Of a stretch of 64,000 bases of DNA, positions 19,316 through 28,934 are shown one piece after another; positions within the stretch are counted from its first letter, which is position 1, and every line of letters begins with the position of its first letter. The DNA lies in contig NZ_BMEM01000004.1 in the NCBI RefSeq assembly GCF_014636495.1, positions 283,994 through 347,993 of the forward strand, read 5' to 3'. Position numbers and translations under genes: made by a program. The notes beneath the pieces were generated by a model. That model saw only the letters and a list, made by a program, of their open reading frames with translations, did not search any database and was not told the DNA's origin. The stretch comes from Ornithinimicrobium tianjinense (GTDB lineage: Bacteria; Actinomycetota; Actinomycetes; Actinomycetales; Dermatophilaceae).

Positions 19316-20161
19316 TTGAACCAGCGTGGACGGGGCTTCGACCCCGAGCAGTTCTTCGGCCCGGACGGGCCCTTCGGACCCCGCGGCCCCCTCGGGCCGG
19401 GCGGCATCTTCGGTCCTCAGGGGCCGTTCGGCACCGGTGGTTGGCCGGGCGTCGGCGGCGGCCAGGGGTTCGCCGGCGGCGGCTGGGCCGGCGAGCGACG
19501 TGGCCCGCGCCCGGGCGGTCGACGGGCGCGCCGCGGCGATGTCCGCAGCGCGATCCTCGAGCTGCTGCGCGAGCGGGGCGCGATGAACGGCTACCAGCTC
19601 ATGCAGGGCATCGCCGAGGCCACCGACGGCGCGTGGACGCCCAGCTCGGGCGCGATCTACCCGGCGCTGTCCCAGCTCGAGGACGAGGGACTGGTCGAGC
19701 AGACCGAGGTCGAGGGGCGCAAGGCCTACCGGCTCACCGACGCCGGCCGCACGGCGGCGGAGAACGGTCCGTCGCTGCTCTGGGGCCGCGAGGGCGGTGC
19801 CGAGCCCGAGGACCCCTGGTCCGGCAGCAGCCGGGGCGAGCACGCGCACGGCGAGCGCCGGGGCGGTCCGCACGGTCGGCACGGTGGTCCGGGACGGGGC
19901 TTCCGCGAGGAGTTCCGTCACGGAGGGTCGCGCCGCACGATCGGTGCCCTGTGGAAGGCGCTCGGCGGGCTCGCCGTCGCGACGCAGGCGGTCGGTCAGT
20001 CCGGGGACGAGGACCTGACGACCGAGGCGGCCGAGCTGCTCGACCGCACGCGCCGTGACCTCTACCGGATGCTCGCCGAGGCCGAGGTCGACCGCGACGA
20101 CCCCGACGACGACGAGATCACCGACGCCGAGATCACCGACGGCGAGATCGTCGAGGAGTAG
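19316..20161 (+). CDS. PadR-family transcriptional regulator with Gly/Pro-rich N-terminus
   Basis: This 281-residue protein begins with a low-complexity FGP-repeat segment (about 10-45: [17 protein letters not shown]). The PadR winged helix follows from about 75: [40 protein letters not shown] and [13 protein letters not shown] His/Gly-rich linker, a helical C-terminal segment and an acidic tail ([18 protein letters not shown]) complete it. I start it at TTG 19316 because AGGAGG (19305-19310) lies 5 nt upstream and no better start exists. PadR proteins respond to phenolic or cationic compounds and often control efflux; no obvious target is adjacent. Confidence 0.82.
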   Translation: MNQRGRGFDPEQFFGPDGPFGPRGPLGPGGIFGPQGPFGTGGWPGVGGGQGFAGGGWAGERRGPRPGGRRARRGDVRSAILELLRERGAMNGYQLMQGIAEATDGAWTPSSGAIYPALSQLEDEGLVEQTEVEGRKAYRLTDAGRTAAENGPSLLWGREGGAEPEDPWSGSSRGEHAHGERRGGPHGRHGGPGRGFREEFRHGGSRRTIGALWKALGGLAVATQAVGQSGDEDLTTEAAELLDRTRRDLYRMLAEAEVDRDDPDDDEITDAEITDGEIVEE

Positions 20162-20183
20162 CCACTCATCCCCCCTCACCCTT

Positions 20184-20218
20184 CCACCGAACGCGCGGAG
20201 TGGTTGCGCGCTCGGTGG
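20184..20218 (+). terminator. Terminator after padR
   Basis: CCACCGA pairs with TCGGTGG and, inside, CGCGC with GCGCG, forming a long stem just after the padR stop and before lpdA. It is followed by GTTGG rather than a true T-run. Confidence 0.6.
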
Positions 20219-20285
20219 GTTGGGGGTGCGGTGGATGGGGGGTGCGGCGGGGCGGACCGGCGCCCGGGACGGCATACTGGCCCCT

Positions 20286-21686
20286 ATGGCCGATCACTAT
20301 GACGTTGTTGTCCTGGGCGCCGGTCCCGGCGGGTATGTCGCGGCGATCCGCGCGGCCCAGCTGGGCAAGAAGGTGGCCGTCGTCGAGAAGAAGTACTGGG
20401 GCGGTGTCTGCCTCAACGTCGGGTGCATCCCCAGCAAGGCGCTCCTGAAGAACGCCGAGCTCGCGCACACCCTGACCCACGACAAGAAGAAGTACGGCAT
20501 CGAGGGCGATGCCACCATGTCCTACGGGCCCACCCACGCGCGCAGCCGCCAGGTCTCGGCGGGCATCGTCAAGGGTGTCCACTTCCTGATGAAGAAGAAC
20601 AAGATCACCGAGATCGACGGCTGGGGCACGCTCACCGGCCCGACCTCGATGGACGTGGCGCTCAACGACGGTCAGACCCAGCAGCTGACCTTCGACAACC
20701 TCATCATCGCGACCGGCTCGGTCACCCGCATGCTGCCCGGCGTCGAGGTCAGCAAGAACGTCGTCACCTACGAGGAGCAGATCCTCGACGAGCAGCTCCC
20801 CGGCTCGATCATCATCGCCGGCTCCGGCGCCATCGGCGTCGAGTTCGCCTACGTCATGACCAACTTCGGCGTCGACGTGACGATCGTGGAGTTCATGGAC
20901 CGGATGGTCCCGGCCGAGGACGCCGACGTGTCCAAGGAGCTGGCCAAGCACTACAAGAAGCTCGGCGTGAAGGTCCTCACCGGCACCAAGGTCGAGTCCG
21001 TCGAGGACACCGGCTCGGGCGTGCGGGTGACCGTCTCCCCCGCCGCCGGCGGCGACCAGCAGGTCCTCGAGGCCGACCGCCTCCTGTCCGCGATCGGCTT
21101 CGCCCCGCGCACCGAGGGCTTCGGCCTGGAGACCACCGGCGTCACGCTCACCGACCGCGGCGCGATCGAGGTCGACGACTACATGCGCACCAACGTCGAC
21201 GGCATCTACGCCATCGGCGACGTCACCGCGAAGATGATGCTGGCCCACGTCGCCGAGGCCATGGGCATCGTGGCCGCCGAGACGCTGGCCAGCGCCGAGA
21301 CCATGCCGATCGACTACCGCTTCATCCCGCGCGCCACCTACTGCCACCCGCAGATCGGCTCGATGGGCCTGTCCGAGCAGCAGGCCAAGGACGCCGGGTA
21401 TGACGTGAAGGTCGCCTCCTTCCCGTTCACCGCCAACGGCAAGGCGATGGGCCTGGGCGACGCGGTCGGCTTCGTCAAGATCGTGGCCGACGCCGAGCAC
21501 AACGAGATCCTCGGCGCCCACATGATCGGCCCCGACGTGACCGAGCTGCTCCCGGCGATCAACGTCGCGCAGACCTGGGACCTCACCGCCGACGAGGTCT
21601 CGCGCGTCGTCTTCGCCCACCCGACGCTGGGCGAGGCCGTCAAGGAGGCCTTCCACGGCATCGCGGGGCACATGATCAACCTCTGA
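20286..21686 (+). CDS. lpdA: Dihydrolipoyl dehydrogenase
   Basis: This 466-residue flavoenzyme is the E3 subunit of 2-oxoacid dehydrogenase complexes and reoxidises dihydrolipoamide with NAD+. FAD-binding [21 protein letters not shown] opens the protein; the redox disulfide is in [16 protein letters not shown] (about 39-54); NAD-binding is [14 protein letters not shown]; the catalytic His lies in [15 protein letters not shown] near the C-terminus. The start is ATG 20286 with no Shine-Dalgarno; CATACT at 20273-20278 lies 7 nt upstream, pointing to a leaderless message. The gene stands alone between two hairpins. Confidence 0.95.
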   Translation: MADHYDVVVLGAGPGGYVAAIRAAQLGKKVAVVEKKYWGGVCLNVGCIPSKALLKNAELAHTLTHDKKKYGIEGDATMSYGPTHARSRQVSAGIVKGVHFLMKKNKITEIDGWGTLTGPTSMDVALNDGQTQQLTFDNLIIATGSVTRMLPGVEVSKNVVTYEEQILDEQLPGSIIIAGSGAIGVEFAYVMTNFGVDVTIVEFMDRMVPAEDADVSKELAKHYKKLGVKVLTGTKVESVEDTGSGVRVTVSPAAGGDQQVLEADRLLSAIGFAPRTEGFGLETTGVTLTDRGAIEVDDYMRTNVDGIYAIGDVTAKMMLAHVAEAMGIVAAETLASAETMPIDYRFIPRATYCHPQIGSMGLSEQQAKDAGYDVKVASFPFTANGKAMGLGDAVGFVKIVADAEHNEILGAHMIGPDVTELLPAINVAQTWDLTADEVSRVVFAHPTLGEAVKEAFHGIAGHMINL

Positions 21687-22010
21687 CGCACAGCGCCCAG
21701 CGCGCGACGGGCCCCCGACCTCGACCGAGGTCGGGGGCCCGTCCGTCTGCGGGGGCGCTGCGGCATACCGGTCCGGGGGCCCGCTGTCAATGGGCAGAAG
21801 TACGGGGGTCCGCCCGGCCCCGGACGGGTCTAGCGTCGAGTCGTTGCCACCCCGTGGGACGCGGGCCGACCGGGGACGTGTCGGACGACCAGGCTCGCGA
21901 GGGGTGGACTGTCCGCCCGGCCGCGTCTCGACGCGGTCGGGCGTCTCGGGAGCACCACCTCATCGCGCCGCCGGCCTGCCCGGCCGTCGGCCTCCTCACG
22001 AAGGAGCACC
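21687..22010 (+). other. Intergenic region before the VWA protein gene
   Basis: Besides the lpdA terminator it contains a TAGCGT box at 21832-21837. It also holds a strong hairpin at 21914-21943 (CGCCCGGCCGCGT / ACGCGGTCGGGCG around CTCG) that would sit in the 5' untranslated region. I see no gene in it. Confidence 0.5.
21708..21741 (+). terminator. Terminator after lpdA
   Basis: A 16-bp perfect inverted repeat (CGGGCCCCCGACCTCG against its complement ending at 21741) directly after the lpdA stop. It is very stable but lacks a T-run. Confidence 0.7.
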
Positions 22011-23312
22011 ATGTCCCTCTCGCTGCGCGCGGTCGCCGTCTCGGCGGTCGCCTCGCTCACCCTCGGCACCGGGGCGGCGTACGCCGCGGTCGACCCGGTC
22101 AGCTATGACGACGCGCTCGACCCGGGCGCGTCGGTGACGATCACCAAGACCGTCTCCACCCCGGAGATCCCGCCGATGCCCGACATCGTCCTGATGGCCG
22201 ACGCCACCGGGTCGATGGGCGGCGCCATCGCCAACGTCAAGGCCAACATGAGCGCCATCATCACCGCGGTGGAGGCCGTGCAGCCGGACGCGCAGTGGGC
22301 GGTCGCCAGCTACCGCGATGTCGGCGACGCCGGCACCTTCGCGCTCCACAGCGACCTCACCGCCGACACGCCCGCGACGATCGCCGCGGTCAACAGCCTC
22401 GCCGCCGGCGGCGGCGGCGACGAGCCGGAGGCACAGCTCAACGCGCTGTGGCAGATCGGTGACGGCGGCGACGCGGTGACCTACCGCGACGGCTCCACGC
22501 GGATCGTCGTCTGGTTCGGCGACGCGCCGGGCCACGACCCCAGCCTGGGCCACACCGAGGCGGACGCCACCGCCTCGCTCGTCGGCGCCGAGGCCCGGGT
22601 GCTCGCCGTCAGCGTCGGCGCCAACCGGCTCGACCTCACCGGTCAGGCCACCCGGATCACCGACGCCACCGGCGGCGCGCTCTACAGCGGCGTCTCCGCG
22701 ACCGAGCTCGCCGACACCATCCTGGAGGGCCTGACCGCGCTGCCCGTCGAGGTCGGCGCGACCGCGACGTGCGACGACGGCCTCACCGCGACCCTCTCGC
22801 CGGCCAGCCAGACGGTGACCAGCGGGACGGACGCGGTCTTCGAGGAGACCCTGACCCTCGCGGCCGACGCCCCGCAGGGCACCGACCTCGGGTGCGAGGT
22901 TGCCTTCACGCTGAACGGCGAGCCGGGCGGCGACGGGTTCGTCCAGACCGTCTCGATCCACGTCAACGACGTCACGCCGCCGGTCGTCTCCTGCGAGCAG
23001 GGCGTGAACCCGGCCGGCCAGATGCCGATGGGCGGCAACCCGGACGGCTTCTTCGAGCTCGTCGCGACGGACAACGTCGACGGTGTCCTCTCGGTGATGA
23101 TCGCCGACAGCGGGTCGCCCTTCTCGGCCGGTCCGTTCGCGCCCGGCACGATGTTCAAGGTCACCCAGGCCCCGGGCGCCGCGCCCAAGATCGAGCCCTT
23201 CACGGGTGAGGTCGACTGGAAGGTCCGCATCAAGGGCGACCTCGTCGTCACCGCGACCGACGCGGCGGGCAACACCGGCACCGCCATCTGCGACGTCCCG
23301 CCGGCCGAGTGA
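22011..23312 (+). CDS. Secreted von Willebrand factor A domain protein
   Basis: This 433-residue protein has a Sec signal peptide (1-26, cleavage after AYA). A VWA domain covers about 60-250: DIVLMADATGSMGGAI carries the MIDAS D-x-T-x-S variant, with later TRIVVWFGDAPGHD and EARVLAVSVGA. A C-terminal Ig-like part follows (DVTPPVVSCEQGVNP...VVTATDAAGNTGTAICDV), similar to HYR-type modules. Extracellular binding or adhesion is the likely role; the ligand is unknown. Start ATG 22011 has AAGGAG 5 nt upstream. It is a single-gene unit bounded by hairpins. Confidence 0.8.
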   Translation: MSLSLRAVAVSAVASLTLGTGAAYAAVDPVSYDDALDPGASVTITKTVSTPEIPPMPDIVLMADATGSMGGAIANVKANMSAIITAVEAVQPDAQWAVASYRDVGDAGTFALHSDLTADTPATIAAVNSLAAGGGGDEPEAQLNALWQIGDGGDAVTYRDGSTRIVVWFGDAPGHDPSLGHTEADATASLVGAEARVLAVSVGANRLDLTGQATRITDATGGALYSGVSATELADTILEGLTALPVEVGATATCDDGLTATLSPASQTVTSGTDAVFEETLTLAADAPQGTDLGCEVAFTLNGEPGGDGFVQTVSIHVNDVTPPVVSCEQGVNPAGQMPMGGNPDGFFELVATDNVDGVLSVMIADSGSPFSAGPFAPGTMFKVTQAPGAAPKIEPFTGEVDWKVRIKGDLVVTATDAAGNTGTAICDVPPAE

Positions 23313-23334
23313 TCACCGGCTGACCGTCACACCC

Positions 23335-23373
23335 GACGGCCCCACCTCCGGACGTCCCGGGGGCGGGGCCGTC
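23335..23373 (+). terminator. Terminator after the VWA gene
   Basis: GACGGCCCC (23335-23343) pairs with GGGGCCGTC (23365-23373) 23 bp after the stop codon. Confidence 0.6.
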
Positions 23374-23507
23374 ACCGTGCCAGGCCCTCCTCCCCTCGGG
23401 TATGCCGTTTCTCAAGCACTCGGTCTCGGGTCGTCGCGGGCATCGACACGCCTCCCTTCGCGCTCCTACGATGAGCAGAGACGATCCGTTCGCTTCGAGG
23501 GGTCACC

Positions 23508-24416
23508 ATGACTGAGTCCCTGCCCGAGGAGACCAGCCCCGTCGACGCCTCGCACTGGGACCCACCCATGCCCGACGCTCCCGGCTTCGTTCACACGGTC
23601 GTCGAGACCCCCGGCCTGCGCACCCACGTCGCCAGCATCGGCGGGGGGACACCGGTCCTGGCGCTCCACGGCTTCCCCGAGCACTGGTGGCAGTGGCGGG
23701 GCGTGGCGAGGACGATTGCGGCGCAGGGCTACCAGGTCATCTGCCCCGACCTGCGGGGAGCCGGCTGGACGGTCGCTGACGACCCGCGGTTCGACCGGGA
23801 GATCTGGCTGCGCGACCAGCTCGCGCTCCTCGACGCGCTCGGCATCGAGCGCGCCCATGTGGTCTCTCACGACTACGGCAGCGTCGCCGCGATGCAGCTC
23901 ACCTACGCGCACCCGGAGCGGGTGCGCACCCACGTGCAGCTCGCCGTGCCCCCGTTCTTCATGACGCCGCAGCTCGGCCTGGCCCCGGGATTCAGGCACA
24001 TGCCGAAGTTCGTCTGGCACCGACCAGGAACCTCGATGGCCTACCTCTTCTCCGACGCCTATCTCGCCCACCCGCTGAGCGAGGCGGAGATCGCTGCCTA
24101 TCTCGCGCCGATGAGCCGACCGGAGATCGACGGAGCGCTGCGCCCGACCATGAGAAGACTCATCCTGCCCGAGGCGGCCGGCATGGCCACCGGGGCCTAC
24201 CGACGCCAGCGCCTCACCGTGCCCACCCTCGCGGTCTTCGGGCGTGAGGACTACCCGTGGTCCGAGAAGCTCCTCCGACGGGCCTGCCGCAACGCCGAAC
24301 GCCATGCAGATCACTTCGAGCTGGCCTTCGTCGACGATGCGAAGCACTACATCACCGACGACCAGCCCGACGCGGTCGCCCGGCTCGCGCTCGACTGGTT
24401 CGACCGCGCCGGCTGA
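23508..24416 (+). CDS. Alpha/beta hydrolase, epoxide-hydrolase-like
   Basis: This 302-residue alpha/beta hydrolase has HGFPEHWWQWRGVA (oxyanion HGxP), PDLRGAGWT and SHDYGSVAA. The nucleophile-elbow residue is therefore Asp rather than Ser, as in epoxide hydrolases and haloalkane dehalogenases. The catalytic His is in DAKHYITDDQP near residue 285, and the Asp/Glu member is probably in FGREDYPW. Epoxide hydrolysis is the best guess; the substrate is unknown. Start ATG 23508 with GAGGGG upstream. No operon partner. Confidence 0.8.
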   Translation: MTESLPEETSPVDASHWDPPMPDAPGFVHTVVETPGLRTHVASIGGGTPVLALHGFPEHWWQWRGVARTIAAQGYQVICPDLRGAGWTVADDPRFDREIWLRDQLALLDALGIERAHVVSHDYGSVAAMQLTYAHPERVRTHVQLAVPPFFMTPQLGLAPGFRHMPKFVWHRPGTSMAYLFSDAYLAHPLSEAEIAAYLAPMSRPEIDGALRPTMRRLILPEAAGMATGAYRRQRLTVPTLAVFGREDYPWSEKLLRRACRNAERHADHFELAFVDDAKHYITDDQPDAVARLALDWFDRAG

Positions 24417-24522
24417 CCCACGGGCTCCGAGCGGAGCAGCGCGTCGCCGGGGGTTGTCCCCCGTCCCGATCCGGAGGCCCGCAGGCTCCCCCGACCGCCC
24501 GGTTCAGCGAGAGAGTAGAGAC

Positions 24523-25125
24523 ATGAACGATAAGCCTCAGCCCACCAACCTTCCCGGCCCCGCCGCCGACGACGTCTGGGGCGTCAACCGTCCGCCCGTC
24601 CTCGGCCCGAGCCCCGTCGGCCCCGATGCGCCCGGCCCGACCGGCCCGGTCTACCCGGCGCCCGACGACGACACGTCGACGCAGCAGCCGTACGGCCAGG
24701 CGCAGCCCCGCACGGGCTCCGACCTGGACCGCGGGTTCGCCGCCCTGCAGAAGGCCCCGCTGCGCCGCGACTCCGCCCACGGGGTGCTCGGCGGCGTGTG
24801 CGCCGGCATCGCGAACAAGCTCGGGGTCTCGCCCACCGCCGTCCGCCTGGCTGCGGTCGCGCTGGCGATGTTCTTCGGCTCCGGCGTGGCCGCCTACCTC
24901 ATCGCCTGGGCCGCCCTGCCGGACCAGGACGGCTCCACCCACGCGGAGCAGGCCGTGCGCGACGGCCGCCCCCGCTCCATCATGGTCGCCGGTCTCGGCC
25001 TCGTCGCCACCCTCGGCGTCGTCGGCTGGGTCCTCGACAGCTGGTGGCCCCTGATCGCCGTGGCCGTCGTGGCCTTCGTGGTGGCGAAGAAGAAGGGACA
25101 CTTCTCGTCCCACACCCACGGCTGA
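24523..25125 (+). CDS. PspC-domain membrane protein
   Basis: This 200-residue protein has a Pro-rich cytoplasmic N-terminus (1-80). A PspC domain follows (about 80-140): RRDSAHGVLGGVCAGIANKLGVSPTAVRLAAVALAMFFGSGVAAYLIAWAALPD, whose hydrophobic stretch spans the membrane. A second hydrophobic segment is near the C-terminus (IMVAGLGLVATLGVVGWVL through VAFVVAKKKG). PspC proteins act in envelope-stress responses; the partner here is not visible. A terminator follows. Confidence 0.85.
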   Translation: MNDKPQPTNLPGPAADDVWGVNRPPVLGPSPVGPDAPGPTGPVYPAPDDDTSTQQPYGQAQPRTGSDLDRGFAALQKAPLRRDSAHGVLGGVCAGIANKLGVSPTAVRLAAVALAMFFGSGVAAYLIAWAALPDQDGSTHAEQAVRDGRPRSIMVAGLGLVATLGVVGWVLDSWWPLIAVAVVAFVVAKKKGHFSSHTHG

Positions 25126-25146
25126 CGGGCGCGACACGCGCGCTCC

Positions 25147-25191
25147 GGACGCCGGTGCGACCCCCTGCGGGGCGGGTCCGCACCGGCGTCC
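25147..25191 (+). terminator. Terminator after the PspC gene
   Basis: GGACGCCGGTGCG (25147-25159) and CGCACCGGCGTCC (25179-25191) form a perfect 13-bp stem. Confidence 0.7.
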
Positions 25192-25281
25192 GTGTCGTGG
25201 CGGCCACCGGCGGAACGGGTCGGCGCGCGGGTGCGTCATACCCGGGACAGAGCAGTCCACCACTCCTCCCAGGAGGCACCG

Positions 25282-27290
25282 ATGCCTCGGCAGACCAGGA
25301 CCCGCCTGACCCTCGTGCCGCTCGCCGCGACGCTGGCCCTCACCGCCTGCACTGTCCAGCCCGACCCGCCGGGGAGCACCGCGACCCCCGGACGCTGGGA
25401 CGAGACCGCAGGGAAGGCCGCCGTGACCGCGCTCTCGGCCGGCTACCTGGCGGCGTTCGACGACTGCGACGACCTGCTGACCTACTACCAGGCCAACGCG
25501 CTGGAGCTGGTGACCCCCTACGGCCTGGGCGGGTTCGGGGGTGGGATGGTGGCATCGGACAGCGCCGCAGGAGCCGAGAGCGGCATGGACAGCGCAGCGG
25601 CAGGGGCCTCGTCGGACGCGGCGGCCCCGCACTCCACGACCAACGTCCAGGAGGAGGGCGTCGACGAGCCGGACATCGTCAAGACCGACGGCCGGATCAT
25701 CGTCACCGCGGTCAACGGCCGCGTGCGCATCGTCGACGTGGCGAGCGAGAAGGTCGTCTCCGAGGTGCGTATGCCGGGCCGGCGCGACCAGGCCCACGCC
25801 TCCGAGCTGCTCCTGAGCGGCGACACCCTCGTGGTGCTGGGCCAGGAGTGGTCCTACGCCCAGCCCGTGGACGGGCGGTTCCTGCCCTTTGGGTCGGCGC
25901 GCACGGTCGTCATGACCGTCGACGTGTCCGACCCGTCCGCGCCGCGCACGCTCGGGTCGATGCGGATCGAGGGGTCCTACCGCTCGGTGCGGCTCGTCGG
26001 CGACACCGTGCGGCTGGTCATGGTGACCGAGCCCCCGGGCGTGGAGCAGACCCAGCCCACGAAGGGCACGCTCGCGGCGGAGGCCGAGGCGGAGCGCGAG
26101 AACCGCGAGCTCGTCATGGCCACCACGATCGACGACTGGGTGCCGCACGTGCAGATGCTCGACACCGAGGGCAGGGCCACGTCGACCACCCAGCTGCTGG
26201 GCTGCGACCAGATCTCGCGGCCACGCGACCCGGCCGGCCTGTCGACGATGTCCGTGCTCAGCTTCGGGCTCGGCGACGGGGCGCCGACGCCCACCTCGGG
26301 CGCGGGCCTGGTCGCCTCCGGCGACACCGTGTATGCCTCGACCGACCGTCTCGTCGTCGCGACCAGCGGCTGGGACCTGTGGCGGTGGATGGGGCCGGCG
26401 GTCGACGCGATCTGGCCGACCGAGCCGGTCAACCGGACCGACCTGCACACCTTCGACATCTCCGACCCGGACCAGACCAGGTATGTCGCGTCCGGCTCGG
26501 TCGAGGGGCGGCTGCTCAACCAGTGGGCGCTGGACGAGCAGGACGGCGTCCTGCGCGTCGCCACCACCACCGACCCTCCGGGGGCCTCGGTCCAGTCGCA
26601 GTCCTCGTTGGTCGTGCTGCGTGAGGACGGCGACGAGCTCGCGGAGACGGGCCGGGTCGACGGGCTGGGCCTGACCGAGCAGATCCGGGCGGTGCGCTAC
26701 CTGAGCGCGGACCTCGCGGCCGTCGTGACCTTCCGCCAGACCGACCCGCTCTACCTCGTCGACACCAGCGACCCCACCGCACCCCGGGTGGCCGGCGAGC
26801 TGAAGATCCCCGGCTACTCGGCCTACCTGCACCCGGTCGGCGACGGCTGGCTGCTGGGCGTGGGGCAGGACGCCGACCCGAAGACCGGGCAGACGAAGGG
26901 TCTGCAGGCCTCGCTCTTCGACGTGCGCGACCTGTCCGCCCCGCGGCAGGTCACGGTGCTCACGTGGGAGAACGCCTACTCGATGGTGGAGAACGACCAC
27001 CGGGCCTTCACCCTCTGGCCGGCCACCGACCAGGTCCTGCTCCCATGACGCAGTGGTCGGAGAAGGAGGACGGGACCGGCGGGTTCGGCGGGGTCGTGAG
27101 CCTGAGCGTGGGAGCGGACCGGCTCACGGAGACGGGGCGGGTCGCGACCGGGCCCGGCAAGAGCGCGTGGGGCGAGGGGCCGATGCGCACGCTGGTGATC
27201 GGCGACGATCTCTGGGCGCTCGACTACCAGGGCCTGTCGCGGTTCGACCTCGCGACGCTGGAGGGCGGCTGGGCCGTGGATCTGCCCTAG
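25282..27290 (+). pseudogene. Secreted beta-propeller lipoprotein, interrupted by one frameshift
   Basis: ATG 25282 (AGGAGG 5 nt upstream) starts a lipoprotein with lipobox LTAC (Cys23). Its length and the repeated VVTVDVSDPSAPRTLGSMRIEG-type blades match the bacterial beta-propeller domain family (PF09826-like). The frame closes at 27048 after TDQVLLP, but the propeller continues without a gap in the next frame as MTQWSEKEDGTGG...GDDLWALDYQGLSRFDLATLEGGW to 27290. One missing base in the CCC before ATG at about 27043 would restore a protein of about 669 residues. This is either a genuine frameshift or a base-call error. The first 588 residues may still be exported. Confidence 0.75.
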
Positions 27291-27372
27291 TTATGCCGGA
27301 TGATCCACGTCGAGAGAGACGTTGTGCCGCAGGATCTGCTGAACTGGCCAAAGTCGAAGCCTTCTGACCGAA

Positions 27373-27408
27373 TTGACTTCGCCCGACGACCCCTGCTACA
27401 ACGTTGCC
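27373..27408 (+). promoter_or_regulatory. Promoter of the metY leader
   Basis: TTGACT (27373-27378), an 18-bp spacer and TACAAC (27397-27402) end 6 nt before the ATG of the leader peptide. This predicts a transcript starting at or beside that ATG. Confidence 0.65.
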
Positions 27409-27444
27409 ATGCCCACCGCACGCCGCCGAATGTGCCGCTGCTGA
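27409..27444 (+). CDS. Cys-containing leader peptide upstream of metY
   Basis: An 11-codon frame, MPTARRRMCRC, ending TGA at 27444. It starts 6 nt downstream of the -10 box, so it should be translated from a leaderless message. Two Cys codons lie at the very end of the peptide. GCTGCTG (27437-27443), which includes the last Cys codon, can pair with CAGCAGC (27457-27463), so a ribosome stalled on Cys codons would break this stem. That is the arrangement of Cys-responsive attenuators described for mycobacteria. metY starts 131 bp downstream. Confidence 0.65.
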   Translation: MPTARRRMCRC

Positions 27445-27575
27445 GCCCACGCCTCGCAGCAGCTCTCGCGACGTGCGACGCCCCGGTGACCGGGACGCCA
27501 TACCTGCGCTGACGAGGCCGGCTCAGCAGAGTGACCCCCACCCTGCAGACCCCGAAACCTCAAGGACCAGCGCAC

Positions 27576-28931
27576 ATGAGCACCTACACCGACTTCGCCA
27601 CCCGCCAGATCCACGCCGGCCAGACCCCGGACCCGTCGACCGGCTCGCGGGCCCTGCCGATCCACCAGACCACCTCGTTCGTCTTCGCCGACGCCGAGCA
27701 GGCCGCCAACCGGTTCGCGCTGGCTGAGCTGGGCCCCATCTACACCCGCATCAACAACCCGACCCAGGAGGTCGTCGAGAACCGCCTCGCCGACCTCGAG
27801 GGCGGCGTCGGCGCGCTGCTGCTCTCCTCGGGGATGAGCGCGATCACGCTGGCGGTCCTCAACGTCGCCGAGGCGGGCGACCACGTCGTGGCCAGCCCGA
27901 GCCTCTACGGCGGCACCCAGAACCTCTTCGCCCACACCCTGCCCAAGCTCGGTGTCCAGGTCTCCTTCGTGGAGGACCCGACCGACCCCGAGTCCTGGCG
28001 CGCCGCCGCGCAGGACAACACCAAGGCGTTCTTCGGCGAGACGATCGCCAACCCCAGCGGTGAGGTCCTCGACGTCGAGAAGGTCGCGGGAGTGGCCCAC
28101 GAGGTCGGCGTCCCGCTCATCGTGGACAACACGATCGCCACCCCGTTCCTCAGCAACCCGATCCGGCACGGCGCGGACGTCGTGGTGCACTCGGCGACGA
28201 AGTACCTCGGCGGCCACGGCACCGCGATCGGCGGCGTCATCATCGACAGCGGCAACTTCGACTACGGCGCCCCCGAGCTCGAGGGCCGCTTCCCCGGCTT
28301 CACCCAGCCCGACCCCTCCTACAACGGCCTGGTGTATGCCGAGGCGCTCGGCAAGGACGGCATCTTCGGCGTCAACCTCTCCTACATCCTCAAGGCGCGG
28401 GTCCAGCTGCTGCGCGACCTGGGCCCGGCCATCTCCCCGTTCAACGCCTTCCTGCTGGCCCAGGGCATCGAGACCCTGTCGCTGCGGGTCGAGCGTCACG
28501 TGAGCAACGCCGCCCAGGTCGTCGAGTTCCTCTCCTCCCACCCCCAGGTCGAGAAGGTCATCTACGCCGGCCTGCCCGAGCACCCCTCGCACGACCTCGC
28601 GCAGAAGTACCTGCCCGGCGGTCCCGGCGCGGTCCTGGCCTTCGAGATCGCCGGCGGCGTCGAGGCCGGCAAGGCCTTCGTCTCCGCGCTCGAGCTGCAC
28701 AGCCACGTGGCCAACATCGGCGACGTCCGTTCCCTCGTCATCCACCCCGCGTCCACGACTCACAGCCAGCTGACCGAGGAGGCCCAGCGCGCCGCTGGCG
28801 TCACCCCGGGCCTGGTCCGGCTCGCGGTCGGGATCGAGGGCATCTCCGACATCCTGGCGGACCTCGAGACCGGCTTCCGCGCGGCCGCCCAGGTCACCGG
28901 CGCGGGCACCGACGAGACGTCGGCGGCCTGA
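27576..28931 (+). CDS. metY: O-acetylhomoserine sulfhydrylase (aminocarboxypropyltransferase)
   Basis: This 451-residue PLP enzyme of the Cys/Met metabolism family makes homocysteine from O-acetylhomoserine and sulfide. Features: [27 protein letters not shown] at the N-terminus, [19 protein letters not shown], and the PLP lysine in [13 protein letters not shown]; the ~450 length and the [19 protein letters not shown]-terminus fit MetY rather than MetB. Start ATG 27576 has AAGGA 9 nt upstream. It is coupled closely to metX and sits behind the Cys leader peptide. Confidence 0.95.
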   Translation: MSTYTDFATRQIHAGQTPDPSTGSRALPIHQTTSFVFADAEQAANRFALAELGPIYTRINNPTQEVVENRLADLEGGVGALLLSSGMSAITLAVLNVAEAGDHVVASPSLYGGTQNLFAHTLPKLGVQVSFVEDPTDPESWRAAAQDNTKAFFGETIANPSGEVLDVEKVAGVAHEVGVPLIVDNTIATPFLSNPIRHGADVVVHSATKYLGGHGTAIGGVIIDSGNFDYGAPELEGRFPGFTQPDPSYNGLVYAEALGKDGIFGVNLSYILKARVQLLRDLGPAISPFNAFLLAQGIETLSLRVERHVSNAAQVVEFLSSHPQVEKVIYAGLPEHPSHDLAQKYLPGGPGAVLAFEIAGGVEAGKAFVSALELHSHVANIGDVRSLVIHPASTTHSQLTEEAQRAAGVTPGLVRLAVGIEGISDILADLETGFRAAAQVTGAGTDETSAA

Positions 28932-28934
28932 GCC

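Noticed and set aside
24352-27000. A minus-strand frame of 882 codons across the PspC and beta-propeller genes
   Set aside because: Low-complexity composition with no motifs, opposite to recognisable proteins.
27291-27575. A SAM riboswitch before metY
   Set aside because: I compared it with the SAM-I and SAM-IV core patterns and found no matching conserved core or P1 helix. The leader peptide explains the region better. A covariance-model search would settle it.
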